A stretch of 18,111 nucleotides of DNA from the NCBI GenBank assembly GCA_012521805.1, contig JAAYLQ010000155.1:1-18111 (forward strand), given 5' to 3'. The DNA comes from Bacillota bacterium (GTDB lineage: Bacteria; Bacillota; Limnochordia; Darwinibacteriales; DTU012). A program made the position numbers and the translations under genes. Position 1 is the stretch's first letter. The number at the start of each line of letters is the position of its first letter. Positions 16,101 through 18,111 of this stretch are shown here, in pieces. The notes beneath the pieces are model-generated. The model made no database searches, was not told where the DNA came from, and worked only from the letters and a program-made list of their open reading frames with translations.

Positions 16101-17909
16101 CTAAAAAGTCTTTTCTAACTCATCAACCAGCGATCCGACAAATGCAACCGCCCTGCGGATCGGTTCTGGTGAGGACATATCTAAGCCAGCAATTTTCACA
16201 TGTTCAAGCGGCTTGTATTTTCCGCCCGCCTTTAAGAATTCTAACCAGCGGTCTACAGCAGGCTGGCCTTCAGTTTTGATCATTTCTGAACAGGCTGTGG
16301 CTATTGTCAGTCCCGCTGAGTAGGTATAAGGATACAACCCCATATAATAGTGAGGCTGGCGCATCCAAGTCAGCCTGGCTAGATCGTCAATTTCAACCGC
16401 ATCGCCCCAGAAATCAGTTAATACATCGCCTTTCAGCTGATTGAGCAGGCTGGCTGTAATTCCCCGACCTGACTCGGCAGCCTCATACACCCGCCGCTGA
16501 AATTCCCCTTCCAGTAAATGGGTAACAAAGTTGTGATAGTAAGTTCCTAAATACTGCATAATCACCCAACGCTTCATCGCTGTGCTATCCGATTGCGCTA
16601 GAATATGATTTCCCAGCAGAAGTTCATTCATAGTAGATGGAGCTTCTACCAGATATGTTGAGGGACGCAGATTAAGAAGATTGTTATATTTTTCCGCCAA
16701 GGCAAAATGGCCAGCATGCCCCAGCTCGTGCACCAAGGTAAAGGCAGAACGCATGTTATCGGTCCAAGTCATTAAAATAAAGGGATGCACGCCGTAAACA
16801 GTCGCGCAAAAGGCGCCTGTCGATTTCCCGACATTATCAGCCAAATCAACCCAGCGGTTATGCAGGGCGGCATCAATAATTTCCAGATACTCAGATCCTA
16901 AAACCTTAAGGGCGTCTAAAATCAGCTCTCTAGCTTCCGCAAAGGTAATCTTGGGATCGTTTTTGGGATCCAGCTGCGCCTTTAAATCGCAAAACATCAT
17001 CTTATCCAAACCAAGCTGTTCCTGCTTCAACCTGGCATAGCGGCGCATATGAGGAGCTAACTCTTTTTGGATAATATCAAGCTGGTTGTGGTACATTTCT
17101 GTGGTTACCTGCTGCGGCTGCAGCAGCATCTCTGTAACTGATGGAAAGTTTCTGATTTTAGCCAGCAAAACCTGCTTCTTTACTTCAGTCCCATATGTAC
17201 CGGCAAATGTATTTTGATACCGCTTCAAGGTCTTTTCGAAAGACTTAGCAGCTTCCCGCCGCAGGTGGGTATCTGGCAGCTGCTCATACAGATCTTCATA
17301 CAGAGCGAACGAGACCGCAAGTTCGTCACCATCTTGATCTTGGATTGGTTCAAATTCCATATCCGCTGCTTTAGTCCTGGAATAAATCATATAAGGGGCA
17401 GAATGGACTTCATTCAGAGCAGCCAATACCGCTTCGGTTTCTGGTGCAAGACGATGGGGTTTAGTTTCTAGGATATCAGTGAGAAACTTGGTATAACTAC
17501 TCAGCGCCGGATCCTCCAGATACTGCTCTACTAGATCATCCGGTAATTCCAGCAGTTCTGACTGGAGAAAAGTTAGTTCAGAGGCCACCATGGCCCGCAG
17601 GGACGCAGCCCGGGCAGCTTTTTCTTGAATTTCTGGATTGGTTCCATCCGCCGACAACTGCAGACTTGCGTAACTATGAGCTTTACTTAAACGCTCAGAG
17701 AAAGCCTCGTATGCCTGCAAGCAGGATGCTAACTGGGAAGCTCCTTCCCCAAGTTTGCCTTTAAATTTGGTTATTTCAGCAATTCCCTGTTCCAATGCTT
17801 GCAATTCCTGTTCCCATGCTTGGTCATCAGGAAATAAATCCTGCAGGTTCCAGGTAATTTCCTCTGGAACCTCGTGGCGCAGAAGCCTTTTAGATTTTTT
17901 CTCATCCAT
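16101..17909 (-). CDS. pepF: Oligoendopeptidase F (M3B zinc peptidase)
   Basis: This 602-residue cytoplasmic zinc metallopeptidase cleaves short peptides. The zinc motif HELGH is at 394-398 in the block SAFTLVHELGHAGHFAL, and the third ligand is probably Glu422 in the YLVEAPSTMNE segment, about 28 residues on. The N-terminal 190 residues form the helical oligopeptidase-F lid domain. The C-terminal blocks LLNQLKGDVLTDFWGD and MGLYPYTYSAGLTIA are typical, with Tyr residues that stabilise the transition state in this family. Length is normal and no frameshift is seen. The ATG start has AGGGAGA nine bases upstream. It is a single-gene transcription unit, convergent with the exporter genes. Confidence 0.96.
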   Translation of the reverse strand: MDEKKSKRLLRHEVPEEITWNLQDLFPDDQAWEQELQALEQGIAEITKFKGKLGEGASQLASCLQAYEAFSERLSKAHSYASLQLSADGTNPEIQEKAARAASLRAMVASELTFLQSELLELPDDLVEQYLEDPALSSYTKFLTDILETKPHRLAPETEAVLAALNEVHSAPYMIYSRTKAADMEFEPIQDQDGDELAVSFALYEDLYEQLPDTHLRREAAKSFEKTLKRYQNTFAGTYGTEVKKQVLLAKIRNFPSVTEMLLQPQQVTTEMYHNQLDIIQKELAPHMRRYARLKQEQLGLDKMMFCDLKAQLDPKNDPKITFAEARELILDALKVLGSEYLEIIDAALHNRWVDLADNVGKSTGAFCATVYGVHPFILMTWTDNMRSAFTLVHELGHAGHFALAEKYNNLLNLRPSTYLVEAPSTMNELLLGNHILAQSDSTAMKRWVIMQYLGTYYHNFVTHLLEGEFQRRVYEAAESGRGITASLLNQLKGDVLTDFWGDAVEIDDLARLTWMRQPHYYMGLYPYTYSAGLTIATACSEMIKTEGQPAVDRWLEFLKAGGKYKPLEHVKIAGLDMSSPEPIRRAVAFVGSLVDELEKTF

Positions 17910-17942
17910 ATTTATTCATCTCCCTATTACTAATTTCGTTTA

Positions 17943-17972
17943 ATTATAGTATATCTAAGACGATTGCAGCAA
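17943..17972 (-). promoter_or_regulatory. Sigma-A promoter of pepF
   Basis: On the minus strand TTGCTG (17972-17967) and a consensus TATAAT (17948-17943) are separated by 18 bp. The -10 box ends 33 bp before the pepF ATG, leaving a short leader that holds the Shine-Dalgarno. Confidence 0.65.
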
Positions 17973-17998
17973 GTTTGTTCCGCCCTATGTACGCGTCA

Positions 17999-18045
17999 AG
18001 CTTTAGTAGGCGAGAGACCTCGCCACAATTGGTGTTCATAAAGCT
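17999..18045. other. Nested hairpins of unknown role (possible structured RNA or regulatory region)
   Basis: AGCTTTA (17999-18005) pairs exactly with TAAAGCT (18039-18045) and encloses a second perfect hairpin, GGCGAG (18009-18014) with CTCGCC (18019-18024) around AGAC. No coding sequence covers it. I compared it by eye with tRNA, tmRNA, SRP RNA, RNase P RNA, T-box and the common riboswitches and recognised none. The sequence continues past the window, so the element may be only partly visible. Confidence 0.35.
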
Positions 18046-18061
18046 GTGCTGAAGCCGCTGA

Positions 18062-18096
18062 GGTTCCGTAGAGCTATCACCCAGGGTTTCGTAGAG
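18062..18096. repeat. Short direct repeat GGTTYCGTAGAG, two copies
   Basis: GGTTCCGTAGAG (18062-18073) recurs as GGTTTCGTAGAG (18085-18096), eleven of twelve bases identical at a 23 bp period. The second copy lies inside a small GGGT/ACCC inverted pair. It could be a repeat of a regulator site or two related RNA loops. Nothing else in the 139 bp upstream of the pepF promoter was recognised. Confidence 0.4.
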
Positions 18097-18111
18097 TACC
18101 CTAAGCTAGGC

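Noticed and set aside
17974..17986. T-box-like AGGGCGGAAC on the minus strand upstream of pepF
   Set aside because: The following bases are AAACTTG, not CCGCG; the site lies upstream of the pepF promoter, and no specifier stem was recognised.
18062..18104. tRNA-like T-arm reading of the GGGTTTCGTAGAGTACCC segment
   Set aside because: The stem and loop lengths do not fit a T-arm and no acceptor, D or anticodon arms can be built around it.

Overview
This is a gene-dense bacterial chromosomal segment carrying fourteen protein genes, of which the one at the left edge is cut off. Everything points to a Bacillota (Firmicutes), most likely an uncultured Clostridia-type lineage. The Shine-Dalgarno sequences are strong and purine-rich (GGAGG type). 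There is a YhaO/YhaN pair, an asnA-asnS operon, a heterodimeric BmrCD/TM287-288-type exporter, PepF and a large secreted CotH-family protein. The lineage is inferred from gene content only; there is no rRNA in the window. Eight of the fourteen genes appear to start at GTG or TTG, so start codons were placed by Shine-Dalgarno position and family length. No insertion sequence, phage gene, CRISPR array or tRNA was seen.

Layout, left to right. (1) 1-2176, minus strand: yhaO (SbcD-like nuclease) followed 11 bp later by yhaN (AAA/coiled-coil ATPase, truncated by the window edge), a DNA-end processing pair. (2) 2330-3376, plus strand: a polytopic membrane protein of the LPG-synthase-TM/flippase family, divergent from yhaO across an imperfect palindrome. 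(3) 3498-5467, plus strand: three overlapping genes, namely an ECF sigma factor, a one-TM protein placed as its anti-sigma factor but without the zinc-binding motif, and a membrane-attached SIMPL/DUF541 protein. They look like a cell-envelope sensing cassette. A bidirectional terminator at 5479-5508 closes it. (4) 5521-7931, minus strand: asnA then asnS, which make asparagine from aspartate and ammonia and charge it onto tRNA-Asn. (5) 8128-12436, minus strand: a 3-methyladenine DNA glycosylase, a 1038-residue secreted LRR/lamin-tail/CotH protein, and a small nitroreductase, followed by a hairpin terminator. (6) 12538-16057, plus strand: two half-size ABC exporters whose defective motifs complement each other, as in heterodimeric multidrug exporters. 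Their extended -10 promoter lies in the divergent gap, and a bidirectional terminator follows at 16061-16088. (7) 16101-17909, minus strand: oligoendopeptidase F with a clear promoter. (8) 17973-18111: no gene, but hairpins and a short direct repeat that I could not assign.

Most genes are ordinary housekeeping or accessory functions. The least explained parts are the ECF cassette with its non-zinc anti-sigma candidate, the CotH fusion protein, the asnA-asnS operon without a visible T-box leader, and the structured sequence at the right edge. No wholly new system is evident.
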